Assembly (NCBI RefSeq): GCF_002796975.1 | Contig: NZ_PEKV01000007.1 | Span: 7,066 to 61,218 of the forward strand | DNA length: 54,153 nt | Direction of reading: 5' to 3' | DNA from: Ferrovibrio sp. | GTDB taxonomy: Bacteria; Pseudomonadota; Alphaproteobacteria; Ferrovibrionales; Ferrovibrionaceae | Part shown: positions 34,453-43,645 of the stretch, in pieces | Numbering within the stretch: the stretch's first letter is position 1 | How the letters are laid out: each line of letters begins with the position of its first letter | The notes under the pieces: generated by a model | What the model saw: the letters and a program-made list of their open reading frames with translations, nothing else | What the model was told of the DNA's origin: nothing | Databases searched by the model: none | Made by a program: the position numbers and the translations under genes

Positions 34453-35616
34453 ATGAATTTCGAACTCACGCAGGATCAGCTGAATCTGCAGGCCAAGGTC
34501 AGGGAGTTTGCCCAGGCGGAAATCGCGCCACGGGCTGAAGAGCTGGATCGCACCGGCGAATTTCCCGCCGACCTGTTCAAGAAGCTCGGCGATCTCGGCG
34601 TGATGTCGATTCCCTTCCCGGAGAGCCTGGGCGGCATGGGCCTGGGCGTGTTTGACGCCGTGCTGGCGCTGGAAGAAGTGGCGCGTGCCGATCAGTCGCT
34701 GGCCGTTTCGGCGATGGTGAGCATGGCGACCGGCCTGACGCTTGCACGCTTCGGCACGCAGGAGCAGGCCGAACAGTGGCTGCCCGACATCGTGAGCGGC
34801 CAGAAGATGTGCGCCATCGCCGGCACCGAGCCGGATGCCGGCAGCGACACGGCGGGTTTCAAGACCCGCGCCCGTGAAGTCGGTGGCAATCGCTGGGTGA
34901 TCAACGGCGAAAAGGCCTATATCACCAATGCCGGCACCGACCTGTCGACCTTCACGCTACTGCTGACCGTCAGCAGTCCGCCGGATGCACCAAACAAGTC
35001 CTACACGCTGTTCCTGGTGCCGAACGATTCGCCCGGCTACACGCGTGGCAACAAGTATCGCAAGATGGGCTGGCGTTCGTCGGATACCCGTCCGCTGTAT
35101 TTCAGCGACTGCGAATTGAGTGGCGACAACATCATCGGCCAGCCGCACAAGGGCCGCTTCGTGCTGCATAAGGGCTATCAGGCTGCCCGACTCTTCCTCG
35201 CCACTTGCTCGCTGGGTCTGGCGCAGGCCTGTCTTGACCACTCGATCCGCTATGCGCAGACGCGCCAGGCTTTCGGCGGCTCGATCGGCCGGCTGCAGAT
35301 GGTGCAGGAAATGATTGCGGAGATGGCCCTGCTGGTCGACTCCGCGCGCCTGATCACCTATCGCGCCGCCTGGGGCGTCGATAACGGCCATCACAACCTG
35401 ATGGACCTGTCGATGGCGAAATACCACGCCACTGAAGCCGGGTCGAAATGCGCCAACCTGGCGGTGCAGATCCATGGCGGTTGGGGCTTCATGGACGATT
35501 GCCCGGTGTCGCGTTACATGCGCGACAACCGCGTATGCACCATCGGTGACGGCAGCTCGCAGATTCAGAAGCTGCTCATCGCCCGTGAATGCGGTCTGGA
35601 CGTCAGCTTCTCCTGA
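34453..35616 (+). CDS. Acyl-CoA dehydrogenase family protein with Asp at the catalytic base position
   Basis: 387 residues. ACAD motifs are complete: AIAGTEPDAGSDTAGFKTRA, WVINGEKAYITNAG, ARLFLATCSLGLAQACLDHS, AVQIHGGWGFMDDCPVSRYM. The position of the MCAD/SCAD catalytic Glu (usual motif Y-E-G-T or G-E-G-T) is Asp366 in CTIGDGSSQIQ; the alternative helix-G Glu used by isovaleryl-CoA dehydrogenase is Ala (GYQAARLFLA). It would introduce a 2,3-double bond in an acyl-CoA, giving electrons to ETF. Overlaps the next start by one base. Confidence 0.92.
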   Translation: MNFELTQDQLNLQAKVREFAQAEIAPRAEELDRTGEFPADLFKKLGDLGVMSIPFPESLGGMGLGVFDAVLALEEVARADQSLAVSAMVSMATGLTLARFGTQEQAEQWLPDIVSGQKMCAIAGTEPDAGSDTAGFKTRAREVGGNRWVINGEKAYITNAGTDLSTFTLLLTVSSPPDAPNKSYTLFLVPNDSPGYTRGNKYRKMGWRSSDTRPLYFSDCELSGDNIIGQPHKGRFVLHKGYQAARLFLATCSLGLAQACLDHSIRYAQTRQAFGGSIGRLQMVQEMIAEMALLVDSARLITYRAAWGVDNGHHNLMDLSMAKYHATEAGSKCANLAVQIHGGWGFMDDCPVSRYMRDNRVCTIGDGSSQIQKLLIARECGLDVSFS

Positions 35617-36401
35617 TGTCGGCGATTGCTGTGGATAGCGACCTCGTCCTCGAGGCGAGGGACCTGCATCTGCGTTTCGGCAATGTCGAAGCGCTGAAGC
35701 AGGTCTCCATCCGCGTCCGGCCGGGCGAAATCCACGCCATCATCGGCCCGAACGGTGCCGGCAAGTCGAGCTTGCTGAACTGCCTGTCGGGCTTCTACCG
35801 TCCGCAGACCGGATCGGTGCGCTTCATGGGCGGGGATATCACCCGCCTGGCGCCGAACCGTCGTGCCGCAGTGGGAATGGGCCGCACCTTCCAGGGTATC
35901 CAGACCTATCCGAGCATGACGGCGCGCGAGAACATTCTCACTGGCTTCCATAACTGCATGCGCACCGGCATGCTCGATGCGCTGCTCTACTGGGGGCGTG
36001 TCCGCCGCGAGGAAGAAGCTTTCGCCGCCAAGGCCGAGGAGATCATCGAATTCCTCGAACTGGAAGAACTGCGCCATACCGTGGTCGGCGACCTCAGCTA
36101 TGGCCTGCGCAAGCGGGTCGATCTGGGACGCGCCATCGCGCTCGACCCCAAGGTCCTGATCATGGACGAGCCGATGGCCGGCATGAATCCGGAAGAGAAG
36201 GGCGACCTGGCCCGCTACATCCTCGACATCCGCGATGCGCGCGGCATTCCGGTGGTTTTGGTCGAGCATGACATGGAAGTGGTGATGGATATCTCCGACA
36301 CCGTGACCGTGATCGATTTCGGTCGCGTCATCGCGGTCGGCACGCCGGCCGAGGTGCGCCGCGATCCGGCGGTGATCGCCGCCTATCTGGGCAAGGAATA
36401 G
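35616..36401 (+). CDS. Branched-chain amino acid-type ABC ATPase, LivG type (operon 2)
   Basis: 261 residues from ATG 35616, overlapping the ACAD stop. Walker A IIGPNGAGKSSLLNC, Walker B KVLIMDEPMAGMNPEEKG and switch VEHDMEVVM are LivG-like. The signature is LSYGLRKRVDLGRAIA rather than LSGGxxQ, as often seen in LivG proteins beside aromatic/fatty-acid ligases. It is separated from its transporter partners by the ligase gene. Confidence 0.92.
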   Translation: MSAIAVDSDLVLEARDLHLRFGNVEALKQVSIRVRPGEIHAIIGPNGAGKSSLLNCLSGFYRPQTGSVRFMGGDITRLAPNRRAAVGMGRTFQGIQTYPSMTARENILTGFHNCMRTGMLDALLYWGRVRREEEAFAAKAEEIIEFLELEELRHTVVGDLSYGLRKRVDLGRAIALDPKVLIMDEPMAGMNPEEKGDLARYILDIRDARGIPVVLVEHDMEVVMDISDTVTVIDFGRVIAVGTPAEVRRDPAVIAAYLGKE

Positions 36402-36403
36402 CC

Positions 36404-38353
36404 ATGACGACTCTGCGCGCCACTCCGGTCAAAGACACGCGCATGGCGGCGGGGCGAACCCTGCCGCAGCTGTTGCGAGACCGCGTGCGAGAATTCGGCG
36501 GTCGACCGGCCATTCGCAGCAAGCGCGCCGGCATCTGGCGCAACCGCGACTGGAGTGACGTAAACCGTCTGGTGCGTTTGTGCGCGCGTGGCCTGGCTGC
36601 CAGCGGCCTGAAGCGCGGCGAAGTGCTGGCGCTGGTGTCGGAAAATCTGGAAGAACAGTTCCTCCTCGAACTCGGTGCGCTGTGCCTGGGTGCCCGTACG
36701 GTCTCGGCCTATCCCGACGCCTCGGTCGATGAACTCGGCTATCTGCTGGAGCATTCCGAAGCCGCCATGGTGGTGGGCGAGGACCAGGAGCAGATCGACA
36801 AGATCCTGACGATCATGTCGCGCGCCCCGGCGATCCGCGCCGTCTTCCACATCGATGGGCGTGGGCTGTGGGACTACAAGGTTGCGGCGCTGGTGTCGCT
36901 GGAAACCCTGCTGGAGCGCGGCGCGACCCATCGGGATGATGCTTGGCTGGATGCCGAGATCGATCTGGGGCGGCAGGAAGATGTGGCTGTCTATTGCTAC
37001 ACCTCCGGCACCACGGGGCGTCCGAAAGGCGCGATGCTGTCGCATGCCTTCATCCTCGACAATGCTTATCGTCTGATGGGCTCGCTCGGCGTCGAGCCGG
37101 CCGCACGTTACCTGTCATATATCTCGCCGGCCTGGGCTGCCGAGCAGTATTTTGGTATCGGTCTCGCACTGCTGGCGCCGATGATTCTCTATTATGCGGA
37201 AAAGCCAGAGACCGTGCAGCACGACCTGCGCGAAGTGGGTCCAGAATACCTGATGTTCACCCCGCGCCAGTGGGAGATGCTCGCCTCCGGTGTTGAGGCC
37301 CGCATGATGGATGCCGGCGTGCTGCGTCGCGCGCTGTTCGCCTGGGGTTTGCGCGTCGGCCGCGCACGGTTGTCAGACAAGGCCGGGTTCTTTACGCGCC
37401 ATATGCTGGCGCCACTGGCAGATATGCTGATCCTGCGTGGCGTGCGTGATCTGCTCGGCCTGTCGAAGGTGCGTGGCGTGCTCAGCGGCGGTTCGGGCCT
37501 GTCGGCCGAGTTGTTCATGCGCTTCCATGCTTTCGGGGTGCCGCTGGGCAATCTCTACGGCTCGACTGAACTCGGTCTGGTCTCTTCGCATCGGCGCGGC
37601 ACAGTTTATCGTCCTGAAACGATGGGCGAACTGATGCCCTGCGATCCGAGCATCGCCGGGTCGACCGAGGCCTGGGTGGATGGCAGCAGCCAGTTGCGCC
37701 TGCGGCTGCCGGCCTTCTCGGGGTATCTGAAAAATGAGGAAGCCTCGAAGGAGCTGGGCAATGCCGAAGACGGCTATGCCACCGGCGATGCGGTGCGTAT
37801 CGACGAAAACGGCCAGTTGATCTTCCTCGACCGCCTGAAGGACATGCGCCGCCTGCGTACCGGTCAGGCCTATCCGCCGCAGTTCTTTGAAAACCATCTG
37901 CGTGCGGCCTCAATGGTCCGTGACGCCATCGTGATCGGCGACGCCTCGCATGACTTCGTGACGGCGCTGGTGAATATCGACAGCGAGATCGCCGGCCGCT
38001 TCGCCGAACTGCATGGCCTGGCCTATGGCACCTTCACCGAACTGAGCCAGCTCCCGGCGATCCGTTCCGAGATCGCCGCCGTGATTGCCGCCGTCAACCG
38101 TCTGGTCGATCCAGGCGCGCGCGTGCTGCGTTTCGCGACGCTGCCCAAGGAACTCGACGCCGATGAATCCGAATTGACCCGCTCGCGCAAGCTGCGACGG
38201 GAAGCGATCCATGAGCGCTATGAGAATCTCATCGACTCGCTCTATCGCGGCGCTTCGCATTGCGACAGCGAAATCCAGGTCAAATACCAGGACGGCAGCG
38301 TCAGCCGTCTGCGTGCCCGCGTGGCCGTAAACGTCGTGGAGGCGGCATCGTGA
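36404..38353 (+). CDS. AMP-forming long-chain acyl-CoA synthetase-type ligase
   Basis: 649 residues of the ANL superfamily. The P-loop is CYTSGTTGRPKGAMLSHAF, the A5 motif is NLYGSTELGLVSSHR, A7/A8 is YATGDAVRIDENGQLIFLDR and LKDMRRLRTGQAYPPQFFE, and the C-terminal region has DESELTRSRKLRRE. Size and motifs match the long-chain/aryl acid FadD15-like ligases. It activates an imported acid with ATP and CoA. The gene sits between livG and livH homologues (2 bp after livG, overlapping livH by 4 bp), so uptake and activation are physically coupled at the operon level. Confidence 0.9.
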   Translation: MTTLRATPVKDTRMAAGRTLPQLLRDRVREFGGRPAIRSKRAGIWRNRDWSDVNRLVRLCARGLAASGLKRGEVLALVSENLEEQFLLELGALCLGARTVSAYPDASVDELGYLLEHSEAAMVVGEDQEQIDKILTIMSRAPAIRAVFHIDGRGLWDYKVAALVSLETLLERGATHRDDAWLDAEIDLGRQEDVAVYCYTSGTTGRPKGAMLSHAFILDNAYRLMGSLGVEPAARYLSYISPAWAAEQYFGIGLALLAPMILYYAEKPETVQHDLREVGPEYLMFTPRQWEMLASGVEARMMDAGVLRRALFAWGLRVGRARLSDKAGFFTRHMLAPLADMLILRGVRDLLGLSKVRGVLSGGSGLSAELFMRFHAFGVPLGNLYGSTELGLVSSHRRGTVYRPETMGELMPCDPSIAGSTEAWVDGSSQLRLRLPAFSGYLKNEEASKELGNAEDGYATGDAVRIDENGQLIFLDRLKDMRRLRTGQAYPPQFFENHLRAASMVRDAIVIGDASHDFVTALVNIDSEIAGRFAELHGLAYGTFTELSQLPAIRSEIAAVIAAVNRLVDPGARVLRFATLPKELDADESELTRSRKLRREAIHERYENLIDSLYRGASHCDSEIQVKYQDGSVSRLRARVAVNVVEAAS

Positions 38354-39249
38354 TCAAGCTCCTGCAAGTGCTGATCGATGGCACCCTGGTTGGTCTGGTC
38401 TATGGCCTGGTGGCGATCTCCTTCGTAGTGATCTACCGCGCCTCCAAGATCGTCAACCTGTCACAGGGTGAGGTGCTGGTCTTCGGTGCACTTTTCCTGT
38501 GGACCTTTACCTTCGGTGTCAAGGCGCTGGGCTACGACATGCCACTCTGGCTCGGCCTGCTGGTGACGATGGTGGCCTGCGTCGGTTTCGGGCTGCTACT
38601 GGAGCGCTTCGTGTTCCGTCCGCTGATCGGCCAGCCGGCCTTTGCCATTTTCATGGCCAGCATCGCGCTGCTGGTGATGCTGCGTGGCACGGCGCAGTTG
38701 GTCTGGACCGCTGAAACGCGGCCGTTCCCGGCTTTCCTGCCGGGCGGTGCGTTGCAGCTGGGACCGTTCATGGTCTCCACCAAGTTGCTGATTGGCGCAC
38801 TTTTCACGATCGCGCTGACTGCCGGCCTGCATCTTTTCTTCACGCGTTCGCGGCGCGGCCTGCGTCTGGCGGCGGTGGCGGAAGACCACAACACGGCGCT
38901 GTCGCTCGGTGTGTCGGTGCGCGGCGCCATCGCGGTGGCCTGGATCCTCGGCACCGTGGTGGCCACTTTCGGCGCCATTGTTTTCCTGTCGGGACGCATT
39001 GTCTCGCTGGAAGTCGCCAGCATCGGCTTCAAGGCACTTCCCGTTGCGCTGCTCGGTGGCCTGGAATCGATCCGCGGCGCACCGCTGGCCGGCATCCTGA
39101 TTGGCGTCGGCGAGGCTGTCGCTATGGCTTATCTCGACCCGGTCACCAACGGCGTCGCCTCCAACGTCCTGCCCTTTGCCGTGATGATCGGCGTCCTGCT
39201 GTTGCGCCCGCAGGGGCTGTTCGGCTGGAAGAAGATTGAAAGGCTGTAA
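38350..39249 (+). CDS. Branched-chain amino acid-type ABC permease, LivH type (operon 2)
   Basis: 299 residues from GTG 38350 in a GTGA overlap with the ligase stop; the hydrophobic N-terminus (IKLLQVLIDGTLVGLVYGLV) starts at once. LivH signatures include IYRASKIVNLSQGEVLVFGA and ALPVALLGGLESIRGAPLAG, with C-terminal LLLRPQGLFGWKKIERL. Confidence 0.9.
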   Translation: MIKLLQVLIDGTLVGLVYGLVAISFVVIYRASKIVNLSQGEVLVFGALFLWTFTFGVKALGYDMPLWLGLLVTMVACVGFGLLLERFVFRPLIGQPAFAIFMASIALLVMLRGTAQLVWTAETRPFPAFLPGGALQLGPFMVSTKLLIGALFTIALTAGLHLFFTRSRRGLRLAAVAEDHNTALSLGVSVRGAIAVAWILGTVVATFGAIVFLSGRIVSLEVASIGFKALPVALLGGLESIRGAPLAGILIGVGEAVAMAYLDPVTNGVASNVLPFAVMIGVLLLRPQGLFGWKKIERL

Positions 39250-39251
39250 TC

Positions 39252-40304
39252 ATGCTGCCGACCGGCATCCAGTTCAGCACCTATACCGGCGAAGCTGGTA
39301 TCCTGAAGACCAACCGGGCGCGGATCGGCGTTCTGCTGATCGTCATCCTGCTGCTTGTGGCGCCGTTGATGTCTGGCCCGTATCTGCTCGGCATCGGCAC
39401 GCAGATGTTCATCACATTGATCGCCGTCTACGGGCTGCATGTCACCGTGGGTATGGCAGGACAGATCAATATTGCGCAGTCCGCCTTTGTCGGTGTCGGT
39501 GCCTTCGCGGCGGCCAAGCTGAGTTCCTACGGCCTGCCCTTCTGGGTGGTGCTGCCGCTGGCTGCCGTGATCACCGGGCTGGTCAGCGTGTTGTTCGCAT
39601 TGCCGGCCGCGCGGGTAAAGGGCTTCTACCTGGCGCTTACCACGCTGGCGGCCCAGGTGCTGTTCCCCATTGTCATTCTTGGGCTGCCGCAGGACTGGCT
39701 CGGCGGTCTGGTCGGCCTGCCGGTCGAGCCGCTGAAAATCGCCGGATACAGCATGGGCTCGCCGAAACACTTCTATTATTTCACCCTCGCGCTGGTGCTG
39801 CTGGCCACTTATGCGGCCTACAACCTGCATCGCAGCCGGCTTGGCCGCGCGCTGAAGGCGGTGCGCGACAACGACGTGGCAGCCGAAGTGATGGGCGTTC
39901 CGGTGCTGCGCTACAAGATCACCGCCTTCTTCACCGGTTCATTATTTGCTGGCGTCGCCGGTGCCTGCACAGCCTGGTTCCTGCAGTTCGTCACCATCGA
40001 AAGTTTCACGCTGTTTGCCTCGGTCTGGTATCTCGGCATGCTGATCGTCGGCGGCCTGCACAGCCCGGTCGGCGCTATCCTCGGCGTGCTGTTCATCACC
40101 TTCCTTCAGGAAGGCCTGCATGAAGTGGCCACCCTCGTCATGCGCAGCCAGTCGCATGCGGTCGGCGGCGCTGTCTTCGCCACAACAAATATCGTGCTCG
40201 GAGCCTGCATCCTGCTGGCGCTGATCTTCGAGCCGCGCGGCCTCGCGCACCGCTGGTCGGTGCTGCGGACTGCATACCAGCTCTGGCCGTTCCCGCGTCA
40301 GTGA
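39252..40304 (+). CDS. Branched-chain amino acid-type ABC permease, LivM type (operon 2)
   Basis: 350 residues, multi-span. LivM features: YGLHVTVGMAGQINIAQSAF, ALPAARVKGFYLALTTLAAQ, LKAVRDNDVAAEVMGVPVLR and YKITAFFTGSLFAGVAGACT. It follows LivH by 2 bp. Confidence 0.9.
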   Translation: MLPTGIQFSTYTGEAGILKTNRARIGVLLIVILLLVAPLMSGPYLLGIGTQMFITLIAVYGLHVTVGMAGQINIAQSAFVGVGAFAAAKLSSYGLPFWVVLPLAAVITGLVSVLFALPAARVKGFYLALTTLAAQVLFPIVILGLPQDWLGGLVGLPVEPLKIAGYSMGSPKHFYYFTLALVLLATYAAYNLHRSRLGRALKAVRDNDVAAEVMGVPVLRYKITAFFTGSLFAGVAGACTAWFLQFVTIESFTLFASVWYLGMLIVGGLHSPVGAILGVLFITFLQEGLHEVATLVMRSQSHAVGGAVFATTNIVLGACILLALIFEPRGLAHRWSVLRTAYQLWPFPRQ

Positions 40305-40359
40305 GAGCGGCGATAGAGAGAAGAGAAGGGCCTGTGAGCCCAAAAATGGGAGGGTAACG

Positions 40360-41556
40360 ATGACGTTCAAGACAGTCTTTGCCGCGGCAGCCATGCTGGC
40401 CGCAGTGTCGGCCCCGGCCTGGTCGGCGGAGTATACGATGTCGGCGTCTGCTGATTTCAGCGGTCCTTTTGCTGACGTCATGCCCAATGCGATGTCGGGT
40501 ATCGAGACGATCACCGCATGGTGGAACAAGGACGTTGGCGCCAAGCTGGGCGTCAAGGTCAACATCAAGATCTACGACATGCGGTATGACGCTGCCGTGA
40601 TCGCCCGCACCTGGCCCAGCATCCTGTCGCGCGACCAGCCGATCATGCATCTGGGCTTTGGATCCCCCGACCTGACCACCCTGATGACCCGCCTGCCGAA
40701 CGACAAGGTGCCGATGCTGATCGGTACCGCGATGGTCAGTATGGTGTGGAAGCCGGAAGGCTGGCATTTCTCGATCCGGCCGACCTACAGCCATGAATTC
40801 GCCGGCCTGCTGGATGAGCTACAGAAAAAGCAGGGCCGCAAGCTGCGCATCGGTGCGGTTAGCACGCAGACTGCGGCAGGCTTCGTCGACCAGGTGAAGG
40901 GCGTGGAGAAGCTGGCAGCGACCTATGCCGATCGCTTCGAAGTGGTCGATACTCAGTGGGTCGCCACCAGCCCGGTGTCGATGACCAGCAATATCCGCGC
41001 GATGCTGGAGAAGAAGCCGGATGTGATCTTGGTCGGCGGCACCACCGCGCAGGTCACGGCTACGGCGGCGGCTCTGGAAGAGCTGAACGTCAAGCTGCCG
41101 ATCATCAACTCGACTCACAACGGTCTGACCGAAGTGGCGAAGGGCTTCGATCTGAAGAAGATGAATGGCTCTTATTCGGCCTTCTCCTTCGCGCCGGACA
41201 ATCAGGCGAAGCTGCCGCTGCGCGACATCTATGAGGCCAACAAGACCGGCAACGGTCAGTGGGGCATCATCACCACGCAGTCGGCTGCACAGGCCTTACT
41301 GGCGCTGCGCGTGCTGGAAAAGGCTGTCGCCAAGGTCGGCAAGGACAAGGTGAACGGCCAGGCGATGTATGACGCCCTGCTGGCCAACAAGTTCACCGAG
41401 CAGGAGTTGCTCGGCGTGCTGCCGGATCTCGACTTCGATGCATCGGCTCCGTTCCCGGTCGGCGCGATCAAGACCAAGGCCCAGGTGGTGGTTGATGGCA
41501 AGATCCAGCCGCTGGGCGATACCTGGCTGCCGGTGCCGGCCTTCGACAAGTGGTGA
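40360..41556 (+). CDS. Liv-type ABC substrate-binding protein, Sec-exported (operon 2)
   Basis: 398 residues with a Sec signal (MTFKTVFAAAAMLAAVSAPA, then WSA as cleavage site), unlike the Tat signals of the other binding proteins here. The ribosome-binding site GGGAGGG precedes ATG 40360. The mature part shows YTMSASADFSGPFADVMPNA, HLGFGSPDLTTLMTRLPNDK and LRIGAVSTQTAAGFVDQVKG, as in periplasmic receptors next to aromatic or fatty acid ligase genes. Ligand probably an organic acid. Confidence 0.87.
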   Translation: MTFKTVFAAAAMLAAVSAPAWSAEYTMSASADFSGPFADVMPNAMSGIETITAWWNKDVGAKLGVKVNIKIYDMRYDAAVIARTWPSILSRDQPIMHLGFGSPDLTTLMTRLPNDKVPMLIGTAMVSMVWKPEGWHFSIRPTYSHEFAGLLDELQKKQGRKLRIGAVSTQTAAGFVDQVKGVEKLAATYADRFEVVDTQWVATSPVSMTSNIRAMLEKKPDVILVGGTTAQVTATAAALEELNVKLPIINSTHNGLTEVAKGFDLKKMNGSYSAFSFAPDNQAKLPLRDIYEANKTGNGQWGIITTQSAAQALLALRVLEKAVAKVGKDKVNGQAMYDALLANKFTEQELLGVLPDLDFDASAPFPVGAIKTKAQVVVDGKIQPLGDTWLPVPAFDKW

Positions 41557-41598
41557 GTTGGTGACAATGGCGATGCGCAGCTCTTGGAGGATGCAGGC

Positions 41599-42396
41599 AT
41601 GGGATTGACCCTGACCAACGTCGATGTCGTCTATGGCGGCGTCATCCAGGTGCTGCGCAGCGCCAATATTGAAGTGCCCGATGGCAAGATGGTGGTTTTG
41701 CTCGGCTCCAACGGAGCCGGCAAGACCACCACCCTGCGGGCGATTTCCGGCTTGCTGCATGCCGATCTGGGCGAGGTAACGGCCGGCGAGATTCAGTTCA
41801 ACGGCAAGAATATTGCGAATGGCGACCCGATCGGCATCTTCGATCTCGGCATCGTGCAGGTGTTGGAGGGCCGAAAGGTTCTTGAACACCTGACGGTGGA
41901 GCAGAACCTGCGCATCGGCGCACACCGGCGCAGCGATCTGCGCGCGGTAAAGCACGATCTTGAGAAGGTTTATAACTACTTCCCGCGTCTGCCCGATCTT
42001 CTGCCGCGCACCGCCGGCTATCTGTCGGGCGGCGAGATGCAGATGCTGCTGATCGGTCGCGCCTTGATGGCGGCGCCGAAACTGCTGATTCTTGATGAAC
42101 CGTCGATGGGTCTGGCGCCGATGCTGGTGGAGCAGCTGTTCGAGGTGATTGGCCGGATCAATCGCGAGGAGGGCATGACGGTTTTGCTGGTCGAGCAGAA
42201 TGCCCGCGCTGCAATTCGCCAGTGCGATTACGGCTATGTCATGGATGGCGGGCGTATCGTGCTGCATGGCACGCGCGAGCAGCTTGAGCAGAACCAGGAC
42301 GTGCAGGAATTCTATCTTGGGCTTTCGATTGGCGAAGAGCGCCGCAATTTCCGCGACGTGAAACATTACCGCCGTCGCAAGCGCTGGCTCGGCTAA
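41599..42396 (+). CDS. Branched-chain amino acid-type ABC ATPase, LivF type (operon 2)
   Basis: 265 residues from ATG 41599, supported by GGAGG 8 bp upstream. Walker A LLGSNGAGKTTTLR, signature LSGGEMQMLLIGRALM, Walker B KLLILDEPSMGLAP, switch VEQNARAAI. It has a C-terminal basic extension after the usual EFYLG end (LSIGEERRNFRDVKHYRRRK), common in the ligase-linked LivF subgroup. Confidence 0.92.
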   Translation: MGLTLTNVDVVYGGVIQVLRSANIEVPDGKMVVLLGSNGAGKTTTLRAISGLLHADLGEVTAGEIQFNGKNIANGDPIGIFDLGIVQVLEGRKVLEHLTVEQNLRIGAHRRSDLRAVKHDLEKVYNYFPRLPDLLPRTAGYLSGGEMQMLLIGRALMAAPKLLILDEPSMGLAPMLVEQLFEVIGRINREEGMTVLLVEQNARAAIRQCDYGYVMDGGRIVLHGTREQLEQNQDVQEFYLGLSIGEERRNFRDVKHYRRRKRWLG

Positions 42397-42400
42397 TCAC

Positions 42401-43621
42401 ATGAGTGTTGATCGATTTCAGCGTATGCGTGAGCTTTATGCCGAGGCCTGCCTGCTGGCGCCGGCCCTGCGGCAACGGTTCGTCGCGGCCGATCTGGTGC
42501 CGGGAGAGATTGGCAGCGCTGCCGACCTCAATCGCCTGCCGGTGCTGAAGAAAGAGACCCTGCTGGCACAGCAACAGGCCGCGCCGCCGTTTGGCGGCTA
42601 TCTCGCCTGTCATCCAGGTGAGATGAGCCACATCTATGTCTCGCCGGGCCCGATCTTCGAGCCATCGCTCGCCGAAGACGCCACTGGTCATGGCATGGAC
42701 ATGATGTTCGCTGCTGCAGGGCTGGGCCCGGGCGATCTGGCGTTGAACACGTGGTCTTATCATCTGGTGCCGGCTGGCTTGCTGTTTGAACAGGGCCTGC
42801 GCGCCGTGGGCGCCACCGTGATTCCGTCCGGCACCGGCAATACCGACCTGCAGGCCGATCTGCTGCTCAAGCTGCCGGTGACAGCTTTCCTCGGCAGCAC
42901 GGCTTTCTTCCAGACCGTGATCGAGCGGCTGGAGGCGCAGGGGCATGCACTGCCGGCCGCCTGGCAATTGCGCCACGCTTTCCTGGGTGGCGAATTCGGC
43001 GACTGGTCGGCCAAACGCCGGCGGCTCGAACAGACTTACAACATCAAGACCTGGTCGCTCTACGGTACGGCCGATTTCGGCCTAATTGGCTACGAGCGCG
43101 CCGATGTCGAAGGCTATCTGATCCACCCCGAGCGCTATGTGCAGATCTGCGATCCCGTCACAGGTGTCCCCCTGCCCGAGGGCGTTGCCGGCGAAATCGT
43201 AGTGACGACGCTGACGCGTGGCTGGCCGATGATTCGCTTCGGCACCGGGGATGTCTCGACCGCGCTGGAAACCGGGGTAGATCAGGGCGTGGCACGAATT
43301 GCGCTGCTGCAGGGGCGGGTGGGCCAGGCCGTGAAAGCGCGCGAGATTTTCATTTATCCCAGCCATGTCGAGACGCTGTCGCGTCGCGTCGAGGGCCTGT
43401 TGCGTGCTGTCGTCACAGTGCGGCGCAGCGGCAATCGTGATGAGGTCGCGGCCTGCGGTGTATTGTCGGAGGGAGCGGATGCGCTCCGTGCCGACGCGCA
43501 AATACGTCAGGTTTTTGCCGGCCTGACCCGGTTGCAGCTTGACCATGTCGAATTCGTTTCCTCCGCCGCTCTACCGGAAGAATCCGCGCTGTTGAGCGAC
43601 GCCAGGCATCTCTCCCCATGA
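42401..43621 (+). CDS. PaaK-like (phenylacetate-CoA ligase-like) protein with altered P-loop
   Basis: 406 residues, 4 bp after livF. General PaaK layout: DLNRLPVLKKETLLAQQQ, LPAAWQLRHAFLGGEFGDW, TWSLYGTADFGLIGYE, and GVAGEIVVTTLTRGWPMIRF with following GTGDVS. The ATP-binding SSGTTG-like loop is replaced by YVSPGPIFEP (residues 79-88), and the hinge region normally reading GRxDDM is GRVGQAVKAREIFIYPS. It may still form acyl-adenylates, act as a thioesterification partner, or be a non-catalytic relative. A second ligase (36404) in the operon has intact motifs. Confidence 0.83.
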   Translation: MSVDRFQRMRELYAEACLLAPALRQRFVAADLVPGEIGSAADLNRLPVLKKETLLAQQQAAPPFGGYLACHPGEMSHIYVSPGPIFEPSLAEDATGHGMDMMFAAAGLGPGDLALNTWSYHLVPAGLLFEQGLRAVGATVIPSGTGNTDLQADLLLKLPVTAFLGSTAFFQTVIERLEAQGHALPAAWQLRHAFLGGEFGDWSAKRRRLEQTYNIKTWSLYGTADFGLIGYERADVEGYLIHPERYVQICDPVTGVPLPEGVAGEIVVTTLTRGWPMIRFGTGDVSTALETGVDQGVARIALLQGRVGQAVKAREIFIYPSHVETLSRRVEGLLRAVVTVRRSGNRDEVAACGVLSEGADALRADAQIRQVFAGLTRLQLDHVEFVSSAALPEESALLSDARHLSP

Positions 43622-43645
43622 CGTATGCAATGAGTGAATCCTAAC

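Noticed and set aside
40320..40356. GGGC/GCCC hairpin before the operon 2 binding-protein gene as a terminator
   Set aside because: The 4-bp stem is followed by A residues, not T, and the downstream gene has its own ribosome-binding site in the same transcript; not a convincing terminator.
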